From contig NZ_CP013126.1 in NCBI RefSeq assembly GCF_001441165.1, forward strand, positions 711,551-775,550: a DNA stretch of 64,000 bases, read 5' to 3'. Origin of the DNA: Acidipropionibacterium acidipropionici. Lineage in GTDB: Bacteria > Actinomycetota > Actinomycetes > Propionibacteriales > Propionibacteriaceae. A program made the position numbers and the translations under genes. Below are positions 1-8,110 of the stretch, piece by piece. Each line of letters begins with the position of its first letter. Position 1 is the first letter of the stretch. Under the pieces are notes generated by a model that saw nothing but the letters and a program-made list of their open reading frames with translations, did no database searches and was not told the DNA's origin.

Positions 1-1212
1 TCGGTCGTCAATCAGCAGAAGCATTTTCAGGACGTCGCCCGTCGCGCCCTTCCACTGTGGGGATATCCCGACTCCTCGATTCTCACGCTGCTCAACATCA
101 CCGAGAACGCCACCTTCAAGGTCGAGGCCCCCGGCATGCCGACCATGGCCATGCGCGTCCATCGGCTCGACTACGCCGAACTCGATTCCATCCGCACCGA
201 ACTCAGCTGGATCGCCCACCTCGCGGGCGACGACACACTCCGGGTGGTCGCCCCGATCCCCTCGACCTCCGGCACCCTGGTGGAGACCATCGAGACCCCG
301 AGCCTGGGCGAGCGCCGCCACGTCGTGTGCTTCGAGTTCGTGCCCGGTTCGGCCCCGCGCGGCAGCCAGGACGACACGGCCACCATCGGGCGCATCGTCG
401 GCGCCCTCGACCCGATCCCCGACGCCCTCACTACCCGCCTGTTCCGCGGCGCGTCGGTGGCCTACAACACCGCGGGGCGGATCAGCGCGAGGGTCGGGAG
501 ACCGCGCGCACTGCCCGAGCAGGACCGCTCCCTCTACCGGCGTCTGGGAGAGATCGCGGCTCTCATCCACAACCGGTCCGCCTCCTGGACCCCACCGGCC
601 CATTACCGCCGCATCGAGTGGGACCAGAACGCCACCTTCGGCCCCGGATGGAACAACTACTACGGGAAACACTACTGGGACTGCCCCCTGCTCAGCCCCG
701 CCGACGTCTCGGCGATCGGCGCCGCGCAGTCCCTCATGGCCCGCCGCCTGGCCGCCTTCGGCACCGGGCCGTCGCGCTACGGCATGATCCACAGCGACCT
801 GCGACCGGCCAACCTCATCGCCGGAGACGACGGGCTGACCGTCCTGGACTTCGACGACTGCGGGCGGGGCTGGTACCTCACCGACATCGCCGGGATCGTC
901 GGCTTCGACGAGCATCGCGCCGACCTGCCCCAGCTCATCGACGCCATCGTCGAGGGATACCGCGGGCACCGCGCACTCTCTGACGAGGACGCCCGCGAGA
1001 TCCCCACTTTCATCCTGCTGCGGCGCATCGGGCTCCTCGAGTCGCTCCAGTACCACATCGACAACACCGTGGCCGGCGAGGGCGAGTCGGCCGAGGTGAC
1101 CCCCGAGATCGCCGCCTTCTACGCCAAGGGGACCGCCATCCTGGCCCGCCGGTACGTCAAGCGCTTCGCCCGGACTCCCCTCCCCCAGCCCGCCGACCGA
1201 TCAGGAGAATGA
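1..1212 (+). CDS. APH-type phosphotransferase (kinase), 5' end cut by window edge
   Basis: The reading frame is open from the first base, so the true start lies upstream; the first ATG in view (136) falls inside conserved sequence and is not the start. The protein has the aminoglycoside-phosphotransferase / RdoA-like kinase fold. The catalytic loop reads HSDLRPANLI and the metal-binding segment reads VLDFDDCGRGWYL. The family transfers phosphate from ATP to small hydroxyl compounds such as aminoglycosides, choline, homoserine or hydroxylysine. The stop is followed after one base by the ATG of a class III aminotransferase, with AGGAG at 1203-1207 serving that gene, so the two form an operon. 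APH kinases paired with class III PLP enzymes occur in phosphoethanolamine and phosphohydroxylysine phospho-lyase pathways. By analogy this kinase may prime an amino alcohol; the substrate is not readable from sequence. Confidence 0.8.
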   Translation, partial: SVVNQQKHFQDVARRALPLWGYPDSSILTLLNITENATFKVEAPGMPTMAMRVHRLDYAELDSIRTELSWIAHLAGDDTLRVVAPIPSTSGTLVETIETPSLGERRHVVCFEFVPGSAPRGSQDDTATIGRIVGALDPIPDALTTRLFRGASVAYNTAGRISARVGRPRALPEQDRSLYRRLGEIAALIHNRSASWTPPAHYRRIEWDQNATFGPGWNNYYGKHYWDCPLLSPADVSAIGAAQSLMARRLAAFGTGPSRYGMIHSDLRPANLIAGDDGLTVLDFDDCGRGWYLTDIAGIVGFDEHRADLPQLIDAIVEGYRGHRALSDEDAREIPTFILLRRIGLLESLQYHIDNTVAGEGESAEVTPEIAAFYAKGTAILARRYVKRFARTPLPQPADRSGE

Positions 1213-1213
1213 G

Positions 1214-2494
1214 ATGACCGACTCCCCCATCAAGAATCATATCTACGACGAGGCGGCCCGGGTCTGGAATCCCGGGAAGGTCGCGCTCCTGAAAGATCAG
1301 GGAATCGACATCGTCCTCGGAGACCGGTCCGGATACATCTTCCAGGACGTCGAGGGGCAACCCCTCATCAATCTTCATATCAATGGCGGAGTGTTCAATC
1401 TCGGCCACTGCAACCCCGAGGTCCGTCAGGCCCTTGTGGAGGGTTCTCTCCATTACGATGCGGGCAATCATTACTTCCCCTCCCAGGTGAAGAATGATCT
1501 GTGCGAGGCCCTGCTCGCCGTTTCACCGGACTACATGAAATATGTGGCCTTCAACAATGGTGGCGGCGAGTCCATCGACGCGGCGGTGAAGTTCGCCCGA
1601 CATGCCACCGGGAGGCGTCGGGTCGTCACGGTCAACGGGGCCTTCCACGGCGCCACCGGCATCGCCACCCAGGCCGGGGACCCGGGCATGGCGGCCTTCT
1701 TCACCATGACGCCGAGCCCCGATGAGTTCTCCAAGGTCGACTACGACGATCTCGACCAGCTCGAGGAGGTGCTGCGCCGCGAGGACACCGCTGCGGTGCT
1801 CATCGAGAGCATGCCCGCCACCGCCGGTTTCCCGGTGCCGCACGACGACTACCTGGCCGGCGTCACCGCCCTGGCGCACCGCTACGGCGCCCTGTACATC
1901 GCCGACGAGGTGCAGACCGGCATGATGCGCAGCGGCCAGATGTGGTGCAGCGTCGGCTACGGCGCCGAGCCCGACATGATCGTCACCGGCAAGGCCCTGT
2001 CGGGCGGCTACTACCCGATGTCCGCAGTGATCATGAATGAGCGCGCGGGCCAGTGGCTCCACGAGGACGGCTTCGCCCACCTGTCCTCCTTCAACGCCGC
2101 CGAACTGGGCTGCGTCGTCGCCTCCAAGGTGGTCGAGATCACCGCCCGCGAGTCCACCGTCGGCAACGTCGCCACCCTCATCGACCTGTTCACCGCCCGC
2201 CTGGGCGAGCTGCAGCAGCGGCACTGCAGGTTCTTCACCGGGGTGCGCCAGCGGGGCCTCATCATCGGCCTGCAGACCGCCCACCCGGAAGGGGCGACCG
2301 CCCTGATGGCCGCCCTCTACAAGCACGGGGTGTGGTCGATGCGCGCCAACTTCGACACCTCCGTCCTCCAGTTCAAGCCCGGTCTGCTGATGAGCACCGC
2401 GCTGGCCGGCGACGTCCTCGACCGCCTCGACGTCGCCCTGGACGACGCCGCTCGCTCGGTCGGGATGGGTGAGAAGTCGGCGGTGCCGGCATGA
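1214..2494 (+). CDS. Class III aminotransferase-fold PLP enzyme (aminotransferase or phospho-lyase)
   Basis: The 426-aa product has the fold type I class III aminotransferase layout: a glycine-rich cofactor region near NNGGGESIDAAVKFAR, the PLP-contacting aspartate in IADEVQTGMMRSG, and the Schiff-base lysine in VTGKALSGGYYP. The length is normal for the family. It starts one base after the kinase stop and ends four bases inside the TetR start, so it is mid-operon and translationally coupled. Class III members transaminate omega-amino groups or, when paired with an APH kinase, eliminate phosphate and ammonia from phosphoethanolamine or phosphohydroxylysine. The kinase neighbour makes the phospho-lyase option attractive but unproven. 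The protein is cytoplasmic, with no signal or membrane segment. Confidence 0.85.
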   Translation: MTDSPIKNHIYDEAARVWNPGKVALLKDQGIDIVLGDRSGYIFQDVEGQPLINLHINGGVFNLGHCNPEVRQALVEGSLHYDAGNHYFPSQVKNDLCEALLAVSPDYMKYVAFNNGGGESIDAAVKFARHATGRRRVVTVNGAFHGATGIATQAGDPGMAAFFTMTPSPDEFSKVDYDDLDQLEEVLRREDTAAVLIESMPATAGFPVPHDDYLAGVTALAHRYGALYIADEVQTGMMRSGQMWCSVGYGAEPDMIVTGKALSGGYYPMSAVIMNERAGQWLHEDGFAHLSSFNAAELGCVVASKVVEITARESTVGNVATLIDLFTARLGELQQRHCRFFTGVRQRGLIIGLQTAHPEGATALMAALYKHGVWSMRANFDTSVLQFKPGLLMSTALAGDVLDRLDVALDDAARSVGMGEKSAVPA

Positions 2495-3132
2495 GCCGTC
2501 AGGCCGCGGCCGACCGCCGCCAGGAGCTCCTCGACGCCGCCGTCCGGGTCATCGCCCGCGAGGGCATCTCCGGGGCCACCACCCGCGCCATCACCGGCGA
2601 AGCCGGCGTCTCGCTGGGCTACTTCCACTACGTCTTCACCAGCCACGACGAGTTCATGGCGGCGGTCATCGACGAGGTGACCGACGGCGACCAGTTCCAG
2701 GGCGAGTCGGCCGGGCTGGCCGGGATCGACGTCGCGGCGTCCGACCCGGTCGACGCCCTCCTGGCCGGCTTCGACGGATACCTCGATCTCCTCGAGGACT
2801 CCCCGCACCGCGAGCAGGCGATGCTGGAGATCACCTTCTCCGCACTGCGTCGCGAGGGCGGCCAGGAGCAGGCCCGGCGACAGTACGACCGGTACCGCCA
2901 GTCGGCGGTACCGGGTCCTCGAATCGGTCGCGAGTGCCTTCGGGCGGTCCTGGGCCGTCCCGGTCGCCGACGTCGCCCGGCTGCTCGTCGTGATGACCGA
3001 CGGCCTCACAACCACCTGGCTGGCCACCCGCGACACCCCCGCCGCCCGCCGGGCGGCGCGCGCCTGCGCCGAGGCCCTCGCCGCACAACTGGAACCCCTA
3101 CCCGATCATGCCGAGAGCAGGTGACCCCATGA
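2491..3132 (+). CDS. TetR/AcrR-family repressor with a probable frameshift in its C-terminal half
   Basis: The N-terminal 50 residues form a clear TetR helix-turn-helix (GISGATTRAITGEAGVSLGYFHYVF). Around 2890-2910 the frame changes character: the open frame ends in an Arg/Pro/His-rich tail unlike any TetR core. The +1 frame from about 2903 instead reads RRYRVLESVASAFG..., continues as ordinary helical TetR C-terminus, and stops at 3124, four bases before the transporter start. The bases there contain a near repeat (CGGTACCG...CGGTACCG), a plausible source of a one-base slip. The gene is therefore either recently inactivated or mis-sequenced. It overlaps the aminotransferase by 4 nt (ATGA) and would be expected to control this operon including the MFS exporter. 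Confidence 0.7.
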   Translation: MSRQAAADRRQELLDAAVRVIAREGISGATTRAITGEAGVSLGYFHYVFTSHDEFMAAVIDEVTDGDQFQGESAGLAGIDVAASDPVDALLAGFDGYLDLLEDSPHREQAMLEITFSALRREGGQEQARRQYDRYRQSAVPGPRIGRECLRAVLGRPGRRRRPAARRDDRRPHNHLAGHPRHPRRPPGGARLRRGPRRTTGTPTRSCREQVTP

Positions 3133-4358
3133 GCACGAGAAGTCTGGCCGCGAGGCCGGCGCAGGCGCTGACCCGCGTCGTGGTGAGCGCAGCATACGGA
3201 GCGCAAGGATTCGGGTACGCCGCGGTGATGACGACCCTGCCGACCTTCAAGACCCGGTTCGGCATGAGCGCGACGGTGGTCTCGGCGTCGGTGCTGCTGG
3301 TCTGTGCGACGGCGGCACTGGGGTCGCTGGCCGCCGGAGCGATCGGCAAACGGTTCGGCAGCCGGGTGTCCCTCTCGCTGGGGCTGGCCGTGCAGGCGGT
3401 GAGCCTGCTGGCAGTCGCCACGAGCAACGGCATGGGCATGTTCCTGGCGCTCATGGCGATCTACGGGGTCGGTCTGGGAGCGGTGGACGCCGCCACCGCG
3501 ATGCAGGGGGTGCTGGTCGAGCGGTTGAGGGGACGACGCGTCCTGTCCGGGTTCTTCGCCGTCTACACCGCCGGCGCCATCGTCGCGGCCCTGGTGGTCT
3601 CGGGGGCCGTCGCCCAGCAGGTGGCGGTGGCCGGGGTGGTCGGAGCCGGGCTGCTGACTGCGGTCGTGGCGGTCGCCGGATGGTGGTTCTTCGCGGTGGA
3701 CGAGACCACGCCCCAGCCTGTTGCCACCGCGGAGACCGCGGGGGCAGAGGAGAAGAGCCTGTCGGCCAGGCGGGGGATCTGGCTCTTCGGCACCGCCATT
3801 CTGGTGATCTTCACCGCCGACTCGGCGGTGTCGACGTGGAGCACCGAGTACCTCCAGACCACGCTGAAGGCGCTTCCTGCCGCTGCACCGCTGGGATACG
3901 CCGCCTACCAGGCCGTCGTCCTGGTGACCAGGCTCACCGGGGACCGGCTCTCGGCCCGGCTCGGGCGGCGGACGCTGGTGACCGTGGCGTCGATCATCGG
4001 GATCGCCGGGTTCCTCCTGGTCGCCCTGGTGCACACCCTGCCGGCCGCGATCATCGGATTCGCGGTGGTCGGCGTCGGCGTGGGGGTCGTGGTGCCGATG
4101 ACCTTCTCGGCGGCCGGCGAGGTGGATCCGGGGCAGAGCGACCGGATCGTCTCGGACATGAACACCTTCAACTACATCGGAGCGGTGATCGGCGGAGGGA
4201 TCATCGGCCCGCTGGCCGACACCGGCATGGGGATGGCGTGGGCCTTCCTGGTCCCGGCCGTCCTGCTGGCCGCGATGCCGGTACTCGCGCGCCACTACGG
4301 GATGCATCGGGCCGTGACCGCCGCCCAGCAGGAGAAGGTGCCCACCCCGGTCGGGTGA
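3129..4358 (+). CDS. MFS transporter
   Basis: The product is a hydrophobic protein of about 409 residues with roughly twelve predicted helices and a cytoplasmic loop near the middle, the standard major-facilitator layout. ATG 3129 is preferred over the ATG at 3108 because AGCAGG lies just ahead of it and because it follows the restored TetR stop (3124) by four bases. The inter-helix loop contains RLTGDRLSARLGRR, the family loop motif in its second-half position. Residues that would identify the cargo are not recognisable. As the last gene of the kinase-aminotransferase-TetR operon it probably imports or exports the compound that operon handles. Confidence 0.8.
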   Translation: MSTRSLAARPAQALTRVVVSAAYGAQGFGYAAVMTTLPTFKTRFGMSATVVSASVLLVCATAALGSLAAGAIGKRFGSRVSLSLGLAVQAVSLLAVATSNGMGMFLALMAIYGVGLGAVDAATAMQGVLVERLRGRRVLSGFFAVYTAGAIVAALVVSGAVAQQVAVAGVVGAGLLTAVVAVAGWWFFAVDETTPQPVATAETAGAEEKSLSARRGIWLFGTAILVIFTADSAVSTWSTEYLQTTLKALPAAAPLGYAAYQAVVLVTRLTGDRLSARLGRRTLVTVASIIGIAGFLLVALVHTLPAAIIGFAVVGVGVGVVVPMTFSAAGEVDPGQSDRIVSDMNTFNYIGAVIGGGIIGPLADTGMGMAWAFLVPAVLLAAMPVLARHYGMHRAVTAAQQEKVPTPVG

Positions 4359-4370
4359 CCACCCGGCAAT

Positions 4371-4433
4371 TTCTCGTCCTGGAACCCCCGGCTCGGCACC
4401 AGCATCGCCGATCCGGGGGTTCTGGAACGAGAA
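4371..4433. terminator. Imperfect inverted repeat after the MFS gene, likely terminator
   Basis: The arms at 4371-4391 and 4413-4433 are 21 nt each and match at 18 positions, around a 21-nt loop. The structure begins 12 bases after the transporter stop. There is no strong U-tract (only AAAA on the distal side), so it could be an intrinsic-type terminator for the operon or a protein-binding site. The loop is longer than in a typical terminator. Confidence 0.45.
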
Positions 4434-4511
4434 AATGTCGCCGGCCGGCCCGGTCGAGGCGTGGATCCGGCTCTGCTCGGGCCCGGATCGCGCGACGAGC
4501 CCACCCCGCCG

Positions 4512-4540
4512 TTGCACCCGTTGGCACGTGCGGCTATATT
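4512..4540 (+). promoter_or_regulatory. Sigma-A type promoter for the lipoprotein gene
   Basis: TTGCAC (4512-4517), a 17-bp spacer and TATATT (4535-4540) form a near-consensus promoter on the plus strand. The next gene downstream starts at 4848, which would give a leader of about 300 nt. Confidence 0.45.
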
Positions 4541-4847
4541 CGCCGAAATGGCCAGCGCGACGCATTCCACCATCAGTGTGGGTATCGCATTCTCTCTGCT
4601 GGCGTGTTGTTGATCCCAGCGTGACCAACCGCGGGTCCGAGCGGTTTCCGGAGTGAGCAACGGCCTCATCGGGCGCCGTCTGTAGGGACACCAATTTCCT
4701 GGATTCACAGGAACACTCAGGTCTTCACACAGGATGAAGTCTGTCCCATTGCTCTACGCCATCGGTCTCATGGCATTTCACCCGCAGTCATCTCCCCCGT
4801 TCATGCCCGCCCGAACCGGGCGATCTGTTGAAAGAAGGACTCCATCC
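4541..4847 (+). other. Long leader or intergenic region ahead of the lipoprotein gene
   Basis: No coding region is convincing here; the longer open frame from 4734 starts without a ribosome site and reads into the real gene. The stretch ends in a tight hairpin, CGCCCG-AAC-CGGGCG (4808-4822), about 10 nt before the AGAAGG ribosome site. Such a position could regulate translation. I could not match the region to a known riboswitch class. Confidence 0.35.
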
Positions 4848-5822
4848 ATGTCCCACACATCCAGAACTCTGCGAGGCGCTCCCGCGCTCATCTGCGCCCT
4901 GCTGCTGATGGTCACCTCGGCCTGTGGCGCATCCAACAGCAACGCCGAAGCATCCTCGAGCGGTGGGTCCGGAAAGGGGGTCTCCATCAAGATCGGCCAG
5001 TTCTCCTGGACGGCGGCCGCCGTGGAGACCCAGATCCTCAAGCTCATCGCCGAACAGCATCCCGAGCTGGGCGTCGGCTCGGTCCAGACCACTCAGCTCG
5101 ACCCGGCGCCGGGCTGGCTGGGGCTGCAGAAGGGTGACCTCGACGTCCTGCCGGAGGTCAACCTGCCCAACCAGCAACCCTTCGCCGACAAGGCCAAGGA
5201 CACCACCACCCTGGTGTCCAAGACCTACGGCGGGGCCACCCAGGGATGGTTCGTCCCCAAATACCTGGTCGAGAAGGGCGGTGCGGCCGAGGGCCTCACC
5301 AGCATCACCCAGCTCAAGGACAAGAAGTGGGCCGACGCCGTCGGCGGCAAGCTCTATGACGCCGACGCCGGGTGGGTCACCACCAAGCAGAACGACAAGC
5401 GCATCAAGGGCTTCAATCTCGCCGTCACCCACAAGCCCTCCAGCGAGGCCGCGGTGCTGGCTCAGATCCAACGCGCATATCAGCGCAAGGAACCGGTGCT
5501 GGCCTACCTCTACCATCCGCACTGGGTCTTCCAGAAATACGACCTCGTTCAGCTCAAGGAGCCCAATCCGTATCAGACCGGATGCTTCGAGGGCTCCAAG
5601 AACGACTGCGCCATCCCGACGCTGAGCGCTCATGTCGCGGCCCGTAAGGACCTCAAGGACAAGGCGCCGAAGTACTACGCCATGCTGCAGAAGTTCAACA
5701 TCAGCCTCGCCGACGTCGAGAAGCTCCTCGCCGAGCAGCAGAAGGGCAACGCAAGCCCGGAGAAGATCGCCAAGGACTGGGTGGCTGCCAACCAGTCGAC
5801 CATCAATTCCTGGATCAAGTAG
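4848..5822 (+). CDS. OpuAC-type substrate-binding lipoprotein (glycine betaine / choline class)
   Basis: ATG 4848 is chosen because AGAAGG lies at 4833-4838 and because it begins a lipoprotein signal: an Arg-containing n-region, a hydrophobic core and the lipobox VTSAC with the lipidated Cys at residue 26. The mature 299 residues resemble the OpuAC/ProX family that binds quaternary ammonium compounds. Trp- and Tyr-rich segments (GQFSWTAAA, GWLGLQKGDLDVLPEVN, YHPHWVFQKYDLV) could form an aromatic cage. No permease or ATPase gene lies nearby, so this is an orphan binding protein that must work with a transporter elsewhere. It converges on a BetC-like choline-sulfatase across a shared terminator, which suggests a link to choline or choline-sulfate uptake (inference). 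Confidence 0.8.
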   Translation: MSHTSRTLRGAPALICALLLMVTSACGASNSNAEASSSGGSGKGVSIKIGQFSWTAAAVETQILKLIAEQHPELGVGSVQTTQLDPAPGWLGLQKGDLDVLPEVNLPNQQPFADKAKDTTTLVSKTYGGATQGWFVPKYLVEKGGAAEGLTSITQLKDKKWADAVGGKLYDADAGWVTTKQNDKRIKGFNLAVTHKPSSEAAVLAQIQRAYQRKEPVLAYLYHPHWVFQKYDLVQLKEPNPYQTGCFEGSKNDCAIPTLSAHVAARKDLKDKAPKYYAMLQKFNISLADVEKLLAEQQKGNASPEKIAKDWVAANQSTINSWIK

Positions 5823-5831
5823 GAAACAGTC

Positions 5832-5874
5832 ATCCGGCCCCCGGCCCACCTTTTCGGTGGGCCGGGGGCCGGAT
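5832..5874. terminator. Strong bidirectional hairpin terminator
   Basis: A perfect 19-bp GC-rich stem (5832-5850 with 5856-5874) closes a TTTTC loop. It lies between the convergent lipoprotein gene (ends 5822) and choline-sulfatase gene (ends 5899) and can stop transcription from both sides. Confidence 0.85.
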
Positions 5875-5898
5875 TCTGTACACCGGGGGCGCCGGCGC

Positions 5899-7497
5899 TC
5901 ACCCCGCGGCCAGCCCCTCGCCCTCCTGCCCCTCGTCGTCCCCACGACGATGACGCGACGGGGCCGTCGCGAGAGGACGGACCGCCCCGGCCTCCCCCGC
6001 CAGCCGTCCGGCGTTCACCGACCCCCAGAAGTCGCCGCGCACGTAGCGCTGCGCCGAGTCATCGAGGGGCACGTTGTCCCAGTCTGGGACCTGCCCCTGG
6101 GCCAGGGCGTGCCGGACGACCCGGCGATCGGCCTGACTGTCCAGGACACGGTCGCGCAGGGCGTCGAGGTCGTAGTCGGCCGCGACCTCGGCCCGCAGCC
6201 GGACGAGTGCCGCCTCGGCCTGCGAATCCCGCAAGCCGTCGGCAGCGGCCAGGTTGACCCTCTCACCGGGGTCGGCGGCCAGGTCGTACAGCTGGTCGGG
6301 ATCCGCCGGGCAGTGGACGTACTTGTACCGCTCCTCGACCAGGGTGATCTGCGGGGCGGTGAGTCCCTCTGCCAGGTACTCGATCGTCACCTGGCGCTCC
6401 GCGTCGGATCCGGTGCCCGCGGCCAGCGGCAGCAGGCTGGATCCGTCCCCGGAGAGCTCGTCGACGTCGCCACCCGCCAGATCCACCAGGGTGGGGAGCA
6501 GATCGACCAGTGAGACGACGTCGCCCACCCGCCGGGGCGCCAGCAGGCCGGGAGCGTTGATGATGAGGGGCACCCGGGCGGACTGCTCGAAGGGCGACAT
6601 CTTGTACCAGAGCCCGCGCTCGCCCAGCATGTCCCCGTGGTCGGCGGTGACGATGACGATGGTGTTGTCGGCCAGGCCGAGGCGTCTGATCCTCCCCAGG
6701 ATCTGGCCGATGCCGTCGTCGACGTAGCTCACCGCCGAGTAGTAGGCGCGCCGGGCATTGCGGACGGCGTCCTGCCCCGGCATCCGGTGGTCGAACCCGC
6801 ACATCTGCAGCAGACGCCGGCTGTGCGGGTCGAGCGGGACGTCGCCGAAGCCGACCCTCGGCATGTCGATCTCGACGCCGTCGTAGCGGTGCCAGTGCTC
6901 GGCCGGAGGCTCGTAGGGGTCGTGCGGGTGGATGAAGGACGACACCATGAGGAAGGGGCGGCCCTCGCGGGCGCGGTCGGTGAGGTTGCGCAGGCTGTTG
7001 AAGACCACCTCCTCGTCGAAGTCCTGCTGGACGCTGGCGCGGCTGACGCCGGCCTCGAAGACCGAGTCGGTGTCGTGGAACCACTGCTGGTGCTCGCCGC
7101 TGGTCCAGTCGGGGATCATCGAGATGTCGGCGGGGTAGACGTCGCTGGTCGGCCGCTTCTCGAAGCCGTGCAGCTGGTCGGGACCGATGAAGTGCATCCG
7201 CCCCACCAGGGCGGTGTGGTAGCCGAGGCTGCGCATCCGGTGAGCCAGGGTCGGGGTGGTGGCCGGGAAGTCCGAGGCGTTGTCGAAGGCGCCGGTCCGC
7301 GACGGCAGCATGCCCGTCATCATCGAGGCCCGTGAGGGCGCACACAGCGGCGAGTTGCAGTACGCGCGGTCGAAGATCACGCCGCCGTCGGCCAGCGCCT
7401 CGATGTTCGGGGCCTGAACGACCTCGTTGCCATAAGGGCTCAACGCGGCCGCGGCGAGTTGATCAGCCTGGATGATGACGATATTCGGCTGAGTCAT
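5899..7497 (-). CDS. betC: Choline-sulfatase-like type I sulfatase (BetC family)
   Basis: The 532-aa alkaline-phosphatase-superfamily sulfatase carries the active-site signature LCAPSRAS, with the Cys at residue 52 that must be converted to formylglycine. Metal ligands are visible in IIQADQLAAAAL and VTADHGDMLGERGLW. Segments such as IGPDQLHGFEKR, YPADISMIPDW and SARVPLIINAPG follow the BetC subfamily, which hydrolyses choline-O-sulfate to choline and sulfate in the cytoplasm; no signal peptide is seen. The ATG at 7497 begins MTQPNIVII, the normal sulfatase start; the frame is open to 7605 but the extra 36 residues look non-sulfatase. The family is usually slightly shorter, because this one has a charged C-terminal tail. 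The maturase at 13273-14544 would activate it. Confidence 0.85.
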   Translation of the reverse strand: MTQPNIVIIQADQLAAAALSPYGNEVVQAPNIEALADGGVIFDRAYCNSPLCAPSRASMMTGMLPSRTGAFDNASDFPATTPTLAHRMRSLGYHTALVGRMHFIGPDQLHGFEKRPTSDVYPADISMIPDWTSGEHQQWFHDTDSVFEAGVSRASVQQDFDEEVVFNSLRNLTDRAREGRPFLMVSSFIHPHDPYEPPAEHWHRYDGVEIDMPRVGFGDVPLDPHSRRLLQMCGFDHRMPGQDAVRNARRAYYSAVSYVDDGIGQILGRIRRLGLADNTIVIVTADHGDMLGERGLWYKMSPFEQSARVPLIINAPGLLAPRRVGDVVSLVDLLPTLVDLAGGDVDELSGDGSSLLPLAAGTGSDAERQVTIEYLAEGLTAPQITLVEERYKYVHCPADPDQLYDLAADPGERVNLAAADGLRDSQAEAALVRLRAEVAADYDLDALRDRVLDSQADRRVVRHALAQGQVPDWDNVPLDDSAQRYVRGDFWGSVNAGRLAGEAGAVRPLATAPSRHRRGDDEGQEGEGLAAG

Positions 7498-7589
7498 GGC
7501 CGGTAATTTTTCACCGATGCCTGCGATATTCAAGGGGGCTCCGGATTTCTCCGAGGATTCCTCCCGTACGACCACATGGCGGATGGTCA

Positions 7590-7618
7590 TTGACTCCCAG
7601 GCCACCCGCGGCTAGCGT
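7590..7618 (+). promoter_or_regulatory. Promoter with leaderless spacing ahead of a micro-ORF
   Basis: TTGACT (7590-7595), a 17-bp spacer and TAGCGT (7613-7618) form a good vegetative promoter. An ATG follows seven bases after the -10 box, the spacing typical of leaderless actinobacterial transcripts. Confidence 0.5.
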
Positions 7619-7625
7619 GCACTCC

Positions 7626-7691
7626 ATGCATCTCTTCGGTCAGCAGATCATGCGCCACTGCACTGGACGCCCAGTGCAGTGTTGTCGCTGA
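7626..7691 (+). CDS. Candidate 21-aa Cys-containing leader peptide
   Basis: A 22-codon ORF starts seven bases after the -10 box of the promoter at 7590-7618 and ends in a TGA at 7689-7691. The peptide begins MHLFGQQIMRHC and has cysteines at positions 12, 19 and 20, the last two adjacent and one codon before the stop. A perfect 11-bp palindrome overlaps the last third. Leaderless Cys-rich peptides that act as cysteine-responsive attenuators are known upstream of sulfur genes in mycobacteria. This ORF lies in a sulfatase locus, so a similar role is a reasonable hypothesis for the plus-strand ROK gene 420 nt downstream. It could also be chance. Confidence 0.4.
   Translation: MHLFGQQIMRHCTGRPVQCCR
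7656..7681. promoter_or_regulatory. Perfect 11-bp-arm palindrome, operator or attenuator hairpin
   Basis: CACTGCACTGG and CCAGTGCAGTG face each other around ACGC. The site lies in the divergent region between the choline-sulfatase start (7497) and the ROK regulator (8111), and inside the micro-ORF. It could bind the ROK regulator or fold as RNA. Confidence 0.55.
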
Positions 7692-8110
7692 CCGCGGCCT
7701 GACTGAGCCCGCTCCGAGGCGATGTTTCTCCTCGTCGAGCCACAGTGTCACACCCCGGGGACAGACCTTCATCCACGCGTCCGTCCAACTGGATCCCATC
7801 TTGCCGACCACAGCACCAGATTGGTCGTCTTAATCAGGATTACCGCGTTGGTTTAGCCTGCACTGATGACCCTTTTCCGCAGTGGTCAAAAGTGGCATCA
7901 TGTCGCCCTAATCCGGCAATGATTCACTCGTTGTTCATCGACCGCGAAAATCGCGATCATGGAAGAAATCAGGGTCTGTATCACCATCTCGACCACGCGC
8001 CAGGTCCCACGGCCCCGACCAGGGTGCTCGCGGCTCTCCGAGGACCTGTTCGAGGATCAATATGTCAGCTCCACACGGAAAAAATCGCCAGCCCTACAGT
8101 GCCTGACGTG
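7692..8110. other. Rest of the betC-ROK divergent intergenic region
   Basis: The frame upstream of the ROK start stays open from 7745 but lacks family similarity and codon bias, so I treat it as non-coding. An imperfect inverted repeat (7865-7876 with 7888-7899, 10 of 12 positions) surrounds an 11-bp spacer and is a second candidate operator. Nothing else in this stretch is recognisable. Confidence 0.4.

Noticed and set aside
3006-4694. 562-aa open frame on the minus strand opposite the MFS gene
   Set aside because: It is a high-GC shadow of the transporter frame. The product is rich in Arg, Gly, His and Asp with no domain, and both the transporter and the adjacent terminator-like repeat are better supported.
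7866-7922. Second possible leaderless micro-ORF (TAGCCT box six bases before an ATG)
   Set aside because: There is no acceptable -35 box at the right distance and the 18-aa product has no notable composition.
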